A stretch of 64,000 nucleotides of DNA from Bacillota bacterium (GTDB lineage: Bacteria > Bacillota > Limnochordia > DTU080), in the NCBI GenBank assembly GCA_012840225.1, contig DULU01000085.1, forward strand, positions 1 to 64,000. Reading direction: 5' to 3'. Under the pieces are notes generated by a model. The model was not told where the DNA came from and did not search any database. It saw nothing but the letters and a program-made list of their open reading frames with translations. This document shows, in pieces, positions 38,596-47,339 of the stretch. How positions within the stretch are numbered: position 1 is the first letter of the stretch; every line of letters starts with the position of its first letter. The position numbers were made by a program, and so were the translations under genes.

Positions 38596-41145
38596 TTGAA
38601 CAAAAGCGCAAGCCAAACAGCCGAAAAATATGCCGTCCTCGAAGGCATACATGAGCTGGTCTTCCTGGACCGTTATGCTTTGAAAGATCAGGAGAAGCGC
38701 CTGGCTCCAGGCGATGTCGTAGTTGTGCTGGTGAAAGACGATCCCCGCTTCCCGCAAAAGGAAGTGGGCACGGTGAAGGAAGTGAAAGGCGACACCGTCC
38801 AGGTGATCCTGAAATCCACCGGCGAGGTCTTCACCCAAAACCTGAAAAACATCGACAAGCCGCTGGAGACCACTCCCGCCGCCATGTGGGAGCGCATGGC
38901 CAAGGCGGCGGTGGTCAACGAAAAGCCTGAGAAGCAGGCGGAGCTCGTCAAGGAGTTTCGCTGGCTATTAGGGGACTTCCGCTTCAGTCCGGGCGGCCGC
39001 ATCAATGCCATGCTGGGGAGCGGTCAGAACCTGACCTGCTATAACTGCTATGTACTGCCCCTGCGGGCCAATGCCGAGGGCATCGGCATCGATTCCCGGC
39101 AAGCTATAGTGGACACTCTGGGCAACATGGTGGAAATCATGTCCCGCGGCGGCGGGGTAGGCATCAACCTGTCGCCTCTGCGGCCCCGCCTGGCCTATGT
39201 CAGCGGGGTCAACGGCCGCAGCTCGGGCTCGGTGAGCTGGGGCGGCCTCTTCAGCTTCGCCACCGGCCTGGTGGAGCAGGGCGGTTCCCGGCGCGGGGCC
39301 CTGATGCTCATTCTGGAAGACTGGCACCCGGATCTGCCGGAATTCATCAAAGCCAAGCGTGACATGCAGGCCATCAACAATGCCAATATCTCCGTGGCCA
39401 TCAGCCATGCCTTCATGAAGGCGGTGGAAGAGGACGGCGACTGGCAGCTCGTCTTTCCCGACACCACCGATCCCGACTATGACAAGCTCTGGGACGGGAA
39501 GATCACCCGCTGGCGGGATGAGCTGAAGAAACCGGTGGTGGTGCATGCCACCTATAAAGCCAGGGAGATCTGGCACACCATTATGGAATCGGCCTGGCTG
39601 AGCGCCGAACCGGGCATCGTCTTCCTGGAACGGATGAACGAATACTCCAACAGCTGGTATTTTGAAGACCTGATCGGCACCAACCCCTGCGGCGAACAAC
39701 CCCTGCCCGCCTGGGGAGTGTGCAATCTCGGCCACATCAATTTGAGCCGCTTTGCCAAGGGTCCCATCGGACAGGCCGAGGTGGACTGGGAGGCTTTGCG
39801 GCGCGCCGTGCACCTGGGGGTGCGCTTTCTGGACAACATCATCGACATCACCCCCTATTTCTTCGCCGAAAATGAAAGAGTGCAGAAAAATGAACGGCGC
39901 ATCGGCATGGGTACGATGGGGCTCGGTGAACTGCTGATCCGGGTGGGCATCCGCTACGGCTCCCCCGAAAGTCTGGCATTTATAGATAATTTATATAACT
40001 TCATCGCCACCGAATCATACCTGGCCAGCGCCGCCCTGGCGGCAGAGAAAGGAAGCTTCCCGGCCTTCGACCGGGATAAATACCTGCAGGGCAAATTTGT
40101 GGCCGGTCTTCCCGAAAAGGTGCATGAGGCCATCCGCCGCCAGGGTATGCGCAATGTGTGCGTGCTGACCCAGGCTCCCACCGGCTCCACCGGAACCATG
40201 ATCGGCACCAGCACCGGGATCGAGCCTTATTATTCGTGGACCTATTTCCGCAAAGGGCGCCTGGGGGTGCGGGAGGTGGAAGAGCGCATCGTCCAGGAAT
40301 GGTTTGCCGAAAATCCCGATGTGGAGCGCCAGCTGCGCAACCTGCCCGCCTTCTTCGTCACCGCCATGGATCTCTCTCCCCGGGAGCATATTCAGGTGCA
40401 GGCGACCATACAGCGCTGGACCGACTCGTCGATCTCCAAGACCGCCAACACCCCGAACCACTATACCGTGGAGCAGACGCGCGAACTTTATGAATTCGCT
40501 TATAAGAGCGGCTGCAAAGGGGTGACCATCTACAGGGACGGCTCACGGGATCAACAGGTGTTGACCAAAAAAGACGAGGAGAAGAAGGTGGAAGCCGTGT
40601 CCGCTATTCAAGAAGAACTGAAACCTGACAAGAAAACCAAGGTGGAACAGGAAAGCCTCCTGCACTGGCCCGGCCGGCCGCAAAAGTTGACCGGTGCCAC
40701 CTATGAGTGGCCGACGCCGCTGGGGAAAGCTTTCATCACCGTGAATGAATATAACGATGAGCCTATCGAGGTTTTCGTCAACATCGGCAAAGCCGGAAGC
40801 GACATCGCGGCTATGTCCGAGGCTTTGGGCCGCCTCACCACCATGTTTTTAAAGCATGCCGGTCTGAAGACGTGCGAGGAAAAGGTGGCCATGCTCATCA
40901 GGCACCTGTCGGATATCGGCGGCTCCACCTCGGTGGGCTTTGGCGCCAACCGCATCGCTTCCGTGCCCGATGCCATCGCCAAAACCCTGAAGCATCATAT
41001 GGAAGAGAAAGCCGGCCAAAACGGCAAGGACGTGACGTTTAAATCCGGCGGCGGGCTGGACTTGTGCCCCACTTGCGGGCAGGCGGCCCTCGCCAGGGAA
41101 GAAGGCTGTTTTGTGTGCAAAGCCTGCGGCTACAGCAAATGCTAA
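38596..41145 (+). CDS. nrdJ: Adenosylcobalamin-dependent (class II) ribonucleotide reductase
   Basis: The 849-residue protein shows the class II pattern: SPGGRINAMLGSGQNLTCYN with one active-site Cys, the glycyl-rich EIMSRGGGVGINLSPLRP, NPCGEQPLPAWGVCNLGHIN with the thiyl-radical Cys, and TQAPTGSTGTMIGTSTGIEP. A C-terminal zinc-ribbon-like tail (LCPTCGQAALAREEGCFVCK) supplies the re-reducing cysteines. It makes dNTPs using B12, independent of oxygen. The TTG at 38596 follows GGGAGG by 8 bases. It is cotranscribed with nrdR. Confidence 0.95.
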   Translation: MNKSASQTAEKYAVLEGIHELVFLDRYALKDQEKRLAPGDVVVVLVKDDPRFPQKEVGTVKEVKGDTVQVILKSTGEVFTQNLKNIDKPLETTPAAMWERMAKAAVVNEKPEKQAELVKEFRWLLGDFRFSPGGRINAMLGSGQNLTCYNCYVLPLRANAEGIGIDSRQAIVDTLGNMVEIMSRGGGVGINLSPLRPRLAYVSGVNGRSSGSVSWGGLFSFATGLVEQGGSRRGALMLILEDWHPDLPEFIKAKRDMQAINNANISVAISHAFMKAVEEDGDWQLVFPDTTDPDYDKLWDGKITRWRDELKKPVVVHATYKAREIWHTIMESAWLSAEPGIVFLERMNEYSNSWYFEDLIGTNPCGEQPLPAWGVCNLGHINLSRFAKGPIGQAEVDWEALRRAVHLGVRFLDNIIDITPYFFAENERVQKNERRIGMGTMGLGELLIRVGIRYGSPESLAFIDNLYNFIATESYLASAALAAEKGSFPAFDRDKYLQGKFVAGLPEKVHEAIRRQGMRNVCVLTQAPTGSTGTMIGTSTGIEPYYSWTYFRKGRLGVREVEERIVQEWFAENPDVERQLRNLPAFFVTAMDLSPREHIQVQATIQRWTDSSISKTANTPNHYTVEQTRELYEFAYKSGCKGVTIYRDGSRDQQVLTKKDEEKKVEAVSAIQEELKPDKKTKVEQESLLHWPGRPQKLTGATYEWPTPLGKAFITVNEYNDEPIEVFVNIGKAGSDIAAMSEALGRLTTMFLKHAGLKTCEEKVAMLIRHLSDIGGSTSVGFGANRIASVPDAIAKTLKHHMEEKAGQNGKDVTFKSGGGLDLCPTCGQAALAREEGCFVCKACGYSKC

Positions 41146-41180
41146 ACCGCTGCGGCCACGGCAGGTCAAGGTTCAACAGG

Positions 41181-41387
41181 TCAAGGCTCAAATAGATCAT
41201 CCACCAACCGCCGCACCCGCTCCCTGCGGCGGTTGGTCTCTTCCGCTTCCTGGCGCAGCTCCAGGGAGAGCACATCGCCTTCTTTGGCCTCCGGCGGGAG
41301 CAAAAAACGGGGCAGTTCGAATATAAGTCCGCCACATTCCACCACTGCCCACTCGGCTTCAAATCTGTCTATGGTCAGGTAATGCAC
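41181..41387 (-). CDS. DUF3006 domain protein
   Basis: This is a 68-residue protein consisting almost only of the DUF3006 beta-barrel-like module: YLTIDRFEAEWAVVECGG, ELPRFLLPPEAKEGDVL, then a charged helix. Function is unknown; family members commonly neighbour ComEC-like beta-lactamase-fold genes, as here. The GTG at 41387 follows GGAGG by 6 bases, which is better than the ATG at 41414. It is the last gene of the minus-strand array that starts near 49.5 kb. Confidence 0.7.
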   Translation of the reverse strand: MHYLTIDRFEAEWAVVECGGLIFELPRFLLPPEAKEGDVLSLELRQEAEETNRRRERVRRLVDDLFEP

Positions 41388-41464
41388 GCCTGCCCTCCTC
41401 GTCTGCCGGCGCATGCTCTTTCGATAACATAATCTCTCGATAGCGCGCTCTCGCCGCGCACACC

Positions 41465-42382
41465 CTAATTTTTCTCGGCTTTCACCGTGACGGTCGCCCC
41501 GTCGCTGGTGGCCACAATGGTGCCATGCTGATCGGTGCGCCAGATCCTGACTCCTGCCTGCGCCAACCTCTGCAGTATCAGCTCGCTCGGATGGTTATAC
41601 CTGTTGCCTGCGCCTACGGAGATGACGGCGTGCCGCGGCCGCACTGCCTCCAGGAAGGATGGAGAGGTGGAGGAATTGCTGCCGTGGTGAGCTACTTTGA
41701 GCACATCGGCCTGAAGCGGCCGGCCGGAGGCCAACATCTCACTCTCGGAAGTGGTTTCCGCATCGCCGGTTAAAAGGAAGCGCACCTCGCCGTGGGTGAG
41801 CAACAAGACCGCACTGTAATCATTCAAACTTCGATAGTCTTCCCCGACCGGAGCCAAGAATTCTACCTCCAGCTCCGGATCGACTTCTATCACCAGGCCG
41901 GCGCGGGCCGGGGTGATGCGCAGATTCTTCTCCGCAATAGCCAGGAGCAGGTTTTCGTAGGTGGCGGTGGTATGCACCACCCGCGGCATATACACCTTGC
42001 CGATGGGAAAGGTTTCGACGACCCTTCTCAGGCCGCCGATATGATCCTCGTGGGGATGGGTGGCCACCAGGTGATCTATGCGCTCGACACCTAATTTCTT
42101 CAGGTAGTCGATGATATACTTGGCATCGCCGGCATTACCGCCATCCACCAGCATGGTCTGTCCCTCAGGTGTTTGGATAACTATGGCATCGGCCTGACCG
42201 ACATCGAGGAAATGCACCTGGAGCGTCCCGGTGATTTCCCCGGTGGTCGTCTGGACCAAAGCGATCCAGAGCAGCATTAAAAACCCCAGCAACACCAGGG
42301 CAGTGCCACTCAGGGCTGCTGCCGGACGGCGCCTGTTACGGGCCTTTTGGCTTGGATTGTTGCGGCGTAGAAAGCGGAACAT
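41465..42382 (-). CDS. ComEC/Rec2-like metallo-beta-lactamase-fold hydrolase
   Basis: The 305-residue protein has one N-terminal membrane anchor (about residues 25-45). The catalytic domain of ComEC-type MBL hydrolases follows: LQVHFLDVGQADAIVIQTP, MLVDGGNAG, the metal motif THPHEDHIGGL, LLTGDAETTSE and VLKVAHHGSNSS. In ComEC this domain degrades the non-transported DNA strand; stand-alone forms are probably secreted nucleases or phosphodiesterases. It is flanked on both sides by DUF3006 genes. The anchor and missing cleavage site suggest an exported membrane-bound enzyme. Confidence 0.85.
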   Translation of the reverse strand: MFRFLRRNNPSQKARNRRRPAAALSGTALVLLGFLMLLWIALVQTTTGEITGTLQVHFLDVGQADAIVIQTPEGQTMLVDGGNAGDAKYIIDYLKKLGVERIDHLVATHPHEDHIGGLRRVVETFPIGKVYMPRVVHTTATYENLLLAIAEKNLRITPARAGLVIEVDPELEVEFLAPVGEDYRSLNDYSAVLLLTHGEVRFLLTGDAETTSESEMLASGRPLQADVLKVAHHGSNSSTSPSFLEAVRPRHAVISVGAGNRYNHPSELILQRLAQAGVRIWRTDQHGTIVATSDGATVTVKAEKN

Positions 42383-42489
42383 GTGTTATCACCCGGTTTT
42401 CGCTATAGAATGAATGGCAGGGCCGGCATCACAGCATCAGTTTGGTTGATGACGGCTTATGGCAGCCGGCCTATCCGGCTTCGCACAGC

Positions 42490-42843
42490 TTATTCCTCAA
42501 GCAAGTCCTGCAGCACACCCTGCAAATAGGCTTTCCTGGCCGCTGTTTCCGCCGCCGGCCGCGGCGACAGATCCGGATTGAGGAGATCTCCCTCGTGCGG
42601 TGGCACCTCCCAGAAGGAAAGCGGCACAGCGAAAAATTTCTCTCCACATTCCACTATGGCAAAGCCGCCTTCAATACGTTCGACCACCACCAGCGGGCAG
42701 CCGGATAACTGAAAGGCGGGAGGCGGCCCCTCGCCGCCGCCCAAAAGAGCAGGGTCGCTCGAAACAACCGGCCTGCCGGCAAGCAAACACCAGCATAAAC
42801 ACAACCACCAAAACGCCCGGACAGAGTGACGCGGCTGGCGCAT
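42490..42843 (-). CDS. Exported DUF3006 domain protein
   Basis: The 117-residue protein has an N-terminal signal or anchor (about 10-22, FWWLCLCWCLLAG). A DUF3006 module begins near residue 50: VVVERIEGGFAIVECGEKFF, then LSFWEVPPHEGDLLNPD. A cysteine-rich hydrophobic segment means a lipoprotein cleavage cannot be excluded. It appears to be a secreted counterpart of the cytoplasmic-looking DUF3006 protein at 41181, with the MBL hydrolase between. Function is unknown. Confidence 0.65.
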   Translation of the reverse strand: MRQPRHSVRAFWWLCLCWCLLAGRPVVSSDPALLGGGEGPPPAFQLSGCPLVVVERIEGGFAIVECGEKFFAVPLSFWEVPPHEGDLLNPDLSPRPAAETAARKAYLQGVLQDLLEE

Positions 42844-42888
42844 GGCTAGGTATCACCTCGCGCTCACGCTCACGGGCCGGCCGGTCAC

Positions 42889-43101
42889 TTAAATATTAAC
42901 TCCTTTTGCCACTACCTGCCACAGTTTTTCAAAAAAGGCGGTGATCATCACCGATGGTCTGGGCAGGGGGACATCCAGAAACAACAATCCCCCCCACACG
43001 GCGGCCACGAACCACATCCCCAGGAAAGCCGCCATCTCTCTCCGCTGCTTCTGCCGGATGAGGGGCGGGAGCTGCAACCCCAGCATGGCCAGCATGATCA
43101 T
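42889..43101 (-). CDS. Small two-span membrane protein in the germination operon
   Basis: The frame gives 70 residues with two hydrophobic segments (MIMLAMLGLQLPPLI and MAAFLGMWFVAAVWGGLLFL) separated by a basic loop (RQKQRREM). There is no known family that I recognise. The ATG at 43101 has no ribosome-binding site. However, GGAAAGGA lies just before an ATGATG at about 43126 in another frame, and removing one C there would give MMDLFFFS leading into this frame. It lies 38 bp after gerC on the same strand. Confidence 0.5.
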   Translation of the reverse strand: MIMLAMLGLQLPPLIRQKQRREMAAFLGMWFVAAVWGGLLFLDVPLPRPSVMITAFFEKLWQVVAKGVNI

Positions 43102-43139
43102 ACTGAAGAAAAACAGGGTCCATCATTCCTTTCCGCCAT

Positions 43140-44348
43140 TTACGGGATGGGAGTAAACATCAATCCGGGCCGGATGGCATGCACCTCCACCTCGTATTCC
43201 ACTTTGAGCTTTTTGAAGATCTCCGGCCAGTCATTTTCCAGCTCGGCCCAGACTTTTGGGAACTTGCGGTAGAAAGCGAAGCCGAAGCCGAAAATGTCCG
43301 TACCGAGTTCCTGGGCCCGCTCTACCGCCAGCACCAGGTCTTCCTTGATAGCCTCCGCCACCCTCTCCCGCATGGAAGTGGTCACATCCGGATCGGTAAG
43401 CAGGACGGGCACCTGCTCCATACTGCGGCCGACGATATCATGAATAGCCGCCCTGGCTTTGACGCTGATCCTGATCTGGAGTTCCCCGTCCTTTATCTCG
43501 GGTTTAAAGGAGCCGGCCATCTGCCTGATCTCCACGGTGAAGAAGTCTTCGGTGCCGGGCACGATCAGATTCTTGAAATAGACCCGCAGGTCGCCTTGGA
43601 TCAAGTGGTAGCCGGCCGCTTCCCGCGGGCTCAGCCAGCCCATCAGCTTGGTGCCGAGAAAAGCCCCGCCGCCGTTCAACATGGCGGTCGGCTGCAGCTG
43701 TGAAGCTTCCCCGCCGCCGTCTCCTTTGGCCCCGGACAACACCGTCACGCGGGTGATGGTCATCTCATGACCCGGCCGGGGCAATTTTACAAACTCGTCC
43801 AGTATCGGTCCGGCAAACAAGGCACCGCTGACATCCGCCCCCAGGTTCAGCAAGCGGTTGAGGCCCATAGCCGGCGAGCTCTCCATAGGTGTGGTGGAGG
43901 TGAGCAGGGTTTTGATATCCCCTTCCACAATCACCGAATTGATGCTTAAACGGATCTCCGGCTCTCTTTTCAGCAAATCGATGACCGGCGCCAATCCTTC
44001 CCGGGCCAGCCGGGTGGAAAAAAGGATCAGGCGCACATGGGCGAGGGAGATGTTGCGCGGTATGAAGAGAGCGGCATTGGTGATGGCCAGCATGGGAGTT
44101 TGGCCGACCGAGGTGATGGTGACGGTCGGCGGCTGATTTTCGGTGCTCCCGCCGGTCTCCGCCCCGCCGCCGGTGGCAGGGGAAACGGGATTGGGAAACA
44201 AGAGGTGCACGATATATTGTCCGTCGTCATCGATGTCGAAGCCGAGGGCAATGGCATGCACGATCTCCCCCGGCTCCCGGTAATCCCAGCAGCCGGTGTT
44301 TATCAGCATCAAGAGAGCCAGAATAACCGCAAAAGCAAAGCGCCGCAA
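43140..44348 (-). CDS. gerC: Ger(x)C family spore germination lipoprotein
   Basis: The 402-residue protein has a lipoprotein signal (LALLMLINTGCWDYREPGEI, with lipobox Cys near residue 20) and the GerAC-type fold: domain 1 (IALGFDIDDDGQYIVHLLFP) and a C-terminal region ending AQELGTDIFGFGFAFYRKFP. It is the lipoprotein subunit of a germinant receptor. The TTG start directly follows the gerB stop. The letters A/B/C are by family, not by orthology to a specific receptor. Confidence 0.9.
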   Translation of the reverse strand: MRRFAFAVILALLMLINTGCWDYREPGEIVHAIALGFDIDDDGQYIVHLLFPNPVSPATGGGAETGGSTENQPPTVTITSVGQTPMLAITNAALFIPRNISLAHVRLILFSTRLAREGLAPVIDLLKREPEIRLSINSVIVEGDIKTLLTSTTPMESSPAMGLNRLLNLGADVSGALFAGPILDEFVKLPRPGHEMTITRVTVLSGAKGDGGGEASQLQPTAMLNGGGAFLGTKLMGWLSPREAAGYHLIQGDLRVYFKNLIVPGTEDFFTVEIRQMAGSFKPEIKDGELQIRISVKARAAIHDIVGRSMEQVPVLLTDPDVTTSMRERVAEAIKEDLVLAVERAQELGTDIFGFGFAFYRKFPKVWAELENDWPEIFKKLKVEYEVEVHAIRPGLMFTPIP

Positions 44349-45479
44349 TCAGCTCCGCTCCTTTCCCTTTTTTGCCGGCACGGCAGGCAGAGTGCCTGTG
44401 AAGTACCTGACCAGGTATACCAGCCACAAGAGCAGGAAAGGCAGGTATAGAAAGGTGGTAACGTAAGGTAACAGGACATGCGGCTGAAAAAGGCGCAGCA
44501 CATCGAAGATGTCGTCATAGGAACTCACGGCCACAATCACCCAGATGACCGCCATCGGCCCAATCAGCGGCCGGTTGTCCCGCAGACCCATCAATTGGGA
44601 AAGCCCTATCGAGCCGCAGTAAAGATATACAGCCACATCGATAAAGAGGCCGAAGCCCCAGGCCAGCACGCTCAAGACGTCGAAGCGCTCGAAAAACTGT
44701 GTGGGCGACACCGTCTTGAGCATGGTGAAGAAGGGATAGCGCAGATATTTCCCATGCTGCGGGCCGAACACCCCAGGCACCAAAACGGCGGCCATGGTCA
44801 GGATGATGCCCGCCGCCAGCATAGCCTGCATGCCTACGGTCACGCCTTTTTCCGGTTTGTTCAGGGCAGGGATGAGCATGGTCAACGCGATCACATGGGC
44901 AGCAAAACCGATTGGTGAAGCAGTGCTGGAGAGGACCGGCCCCCAGCCTTGGGCCAGCACCGGCTGCAGGTTCTGAATATCAAAGCCGGTTAGCGAGACA
45001 CCCAGCGACAACAAAACAAACAGCAGAAACCAGGGGAACAAAGCATCAGCCGCCCGTCCGATGGTTTCAATACCCATATATACCGCCAAGGCGGAAAGGA
45101 CCACCATGACGGTGATGATAAAGGTGAAGGAGGTCTCCCGCAGGAACTGCCCGCCGATCAGATCGGCATATATGCGGGTGTCCGTAGCGGCAATATGCAA
45201 AAAAACCCACAGAAAACTGAAGGAGAAGAAAGCACCGGCATATTTGCCCAACAAGAGCGAGCTGTACTCAATCACCGTCAGGCCGGGGAACTTCAGGGAG
45301 AGTCCACCGATGTAGGCCGCAATGGCAACCATGCCAAAGGTAGACATGATGGCGGCTATCCAGGCATTTTGATCGGCATTCCCGGTGGTGAACACCGGCA
45401 GCGTGGAGAGGATGATGGTGCTCTGAATCATAAACAAGATGAAAAGCAGTTGGCGGTTACTGATTTTCTCCACTTTCAT
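44349..45479 (-). CDS. gerB: GerAB family spore germination permease
   Basis: The 376-residue protein has about ten membrane spans of the amino-acid/polyamine transporter fold used by GerAB proteins (ISNRQLLFILFMIQSTIILS at the N-terminus, GKYAGAFFSFSFLWVFLHIA). It is the ligand-binding membrane subunit of a germinant receptor. It overlaps the end of gerA by 23 bases and abuts gerC, so the three are translated together. The germinant is not predictable. Confidence 0.92.
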   Translation of the reverse strand: MKVEKISNRQLLFILFMIQSTIILSTLPVFTTGNADQNAWIAAIMSTFGMVAIAAYIGGLSLKFPGLTVIEYSSLLLGKYAGAFFSFSFLWVFLHIAATDTRIYADLIGGQFLRETSFTFIITVMVVLSALAVYMGIETIGRAADALFPWFLLFVLLSLGVSLTGFDIQNLQPVLAQGWGPVLSSTASPIGFAAHVIALTMLIPALNKPEKGVTVGMQAMLAAGIILTMAAVLVPGVFGPQHGKYLRYPFFTMLKTVSPTQFFERFDVLSVLAWGFGLFIDVAVYLYCGSIGLSQLMGLRDNRPLIGPMAVIWVIVAVSSYDDIFDVLRLFQPHVLLPYVTTFLYLPFLLLWLVYLVRYFTGTLPAVPAKKGKERS

Positions 45480-47214
45480 GCGGCTTTCGTCCTCCTTTCC
45501 GTTTTGGCGGTGCGCCCGCTCCTTCCGTTTTTACCGACTTCTTTTTTAAATCCCACTTTTGCTCCTTGGCTTCTTTATCCAGCACCTGGCGCGGCTGTCT
45601 ACCAGGAGGAGTGCGCTCAGGCTCCCGGCTGCCCTCCAGCTTAGGCCGGGTAGTCATGGCCCAGACCGGGGCTTTGAACAAGGTGTCCTTCATGTCGCTC
45701 ACGATCAGGGGACCCAGTGGGGCAAAATAGGGGTAGCCGAAGGAGCGGTAGCTGCACAACAGGATCAGGAGGGAGAGAATGCCGAACTGAATGCCGAACA
45801 AACCGAAAATGGAACCCAATAGGATAAAAAAGAAGCGATAGAGCCTGGCGCCGATGCCGAAAGAAAAGGTGGGCACGGTAAAGGAAGAGATGGCGGTGAG
45901 AGCGACGATGATCACCACCGCCGGCGAGACCAGCCCGGCACGGATGGCCGCTTCTCCCAACACCAGGGCGCCGACAATGCTGATGGCCGGACCGATGGCT
46001 CTGGGCAGACGCACCCCGGCCTCCCGCAGGAGTTCGAAGACCATCTCCATCATCAACACTTCAAACCATACCGGGAAGGGCACGCTCTCCCGGTTGGCGA
46101 TGATGCGCACCAAGAGCTCGGCGGGCATCAACTCGTCGTGGAAAGTCAGGATAGCCACATAGACACCGGGTAGCAAGATCGACAGCAAGAAAGCGCCGGC
46201 CCGGAGCCATCTGAAGAAGATGCCTATCGGTACCTTCTCGTAATAATCATCAGGAGCCTGAAACAGCATGGGCAATGTGATGGGCAGGATCAAAGCAAAG
46301 GGCGTGTTGTCGGTCAGGATGGCCACCCGGCCCTCAAGCAAGGAGGAGGCTACCCGGTCCACCCGCTCGGTCCTGATCACCAAAGGTAAAATGGAATAGG
46401 CCTGGTCCTGGATCAGGTCCTCGATGTAGCCGCTCTCCAGGACGGCATCCACTTCGATGCGGTGTACCCTCTGGCGCACCTCCGCCAGCAACTCCTCATG
46501 GGCCAGCCCTTTAATATAAACAATGGCTACATCGGTGCGGCTCAGGTGACCGAGAGTCACTTTTTCCACCCAGAGGTTGGGCGTCTTGATCCGCTTGCGC
46601 AGCAAGGCGATATTGGTGGAAAGACTCTCTATAAAGCCCTCCCGGGGCCCGCGGATTAGGGTCTCCCCCTCCGGCTCCTTGAGGGAGCGAACGGGCACAT
46701 TTTCGGTGTTACAGATCAGAGCTTTGTCTACCCCGTCGAAAAGTACCGCCGAGTTGCCGTGCGCCAGGGCATTCCAGATGTCGATTGAGGTTTGTACTTC
46801 TTTTACTTCCGATGAAGTGAGCAGCCGGGTGCGAAACTGCTCGTAAAGGGCGGCGGCTCCCTTCTCCGGGATTGGCGCTTCCAGCATACCCCAACCCAGC
46901 ATGTGCTTGATATTCTCCACCAGCTGCTGGTCGGATAGGGCGCTGATGCGACAGAGCGCCACCGGCACCTCGCTCCGTCCCGCCTTCAGCTCGGTGATCA
47001 CCACATCCGGGGAAGGGCCGGCCATCAGCTTCAGCACTTCGAGGTCGTCTTTCAGCTTTCCGGTCAGTTTGAGCTGCCGCTCAATATTTTCCCGCTCGCT
47101 GATGTCCAGTTCGTCGTCCAGGAGAACCTCCGGGTCGGGAGATTTGGGCGGGTCGGGAGATTTGGGAGCTTTTTTCTTTTTAAAGAGTTGGGTCAGGCGG
47201 CGCCAAAAAGGCAT
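45457..47214 (-). CDS. gerA: GerAA family spore germination protein
   Basis: The protein of about 585 residues has a soluble N-terminal domain (to about residue 270), GerA-type blocks (NAVLFDGVDKALIC-like region, GPREGFIESLSTNIALLRKR), and five or six membrane spans in the second half (SIVGALVLGEAAIRAGLVSP). It ends in a basic Pro/Lys-rich tail. It forms the channel subunit that releases ions from the spore. ATG at 47214 is preceded by GGAGGAG at a long 13-base spacing. The extra N-terminal frame to 47283 shows no family match. Confidence 0.92.
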   Translation of the reverse strand: MPFWRRLTQLFKKKKAPKSPDPPKSPDPEVLLDDELDISERENIERQLKLTGKLKDDLEVLKLMAGPSPDVVITELKAGRSEVPVALCRISALSDQQLVENIKHMLGWGMLEAPIPEKGAAALYEQFRTRLLTSSEVKEVQTSIDIWNALAHGNSAVLFDGVDKALICNTENVPVRSLKEPEGETLIRGPREGFIESLSTNIALLRKRIKTPNLWVEKVTLGHLSRTDVAIVYIKGLAHEELLAEVRQRVHRIEVDAVLESGYIEDLIQDQAYSILPLVIRTERVDRVASSLLEGRVAILTDNTPFALILPITLPMLFQAPDDYYEKVPIGIFFRWLRAGAFLLSILLPGVYVAILTFHDELMPAELLVRIIANRESVPFPVWFEVLMMEMVFELLREAGVRLPRAIGPAISIVGALVLGEAAIRAGLVSPAVVIIVALTAISSFTVPTFSFGIGARLYRFFFILLGSIFGLFGIQFGILSLLILLCSYRSFGYPYFAPLGPLIVSDMKDTLFKAPVWAMTTRPKLEGSREPERTPPGRQPRQVLDKEAKEQKWDLKKKSVKTEGAGAPPKRKGGRKPHESGENQ

Positions 47215-47339
47215 AGAGCGACTACAGCTCCTCCGGCTCCAGTAAAGATAGATCGCTGAGGCCGGACCTGATCGGCCCGGCATAGCCCATGATTAAGATT
47301 CACTTGTTTACCAGGAATTATGTGGGAAAGGAGGAAAAA

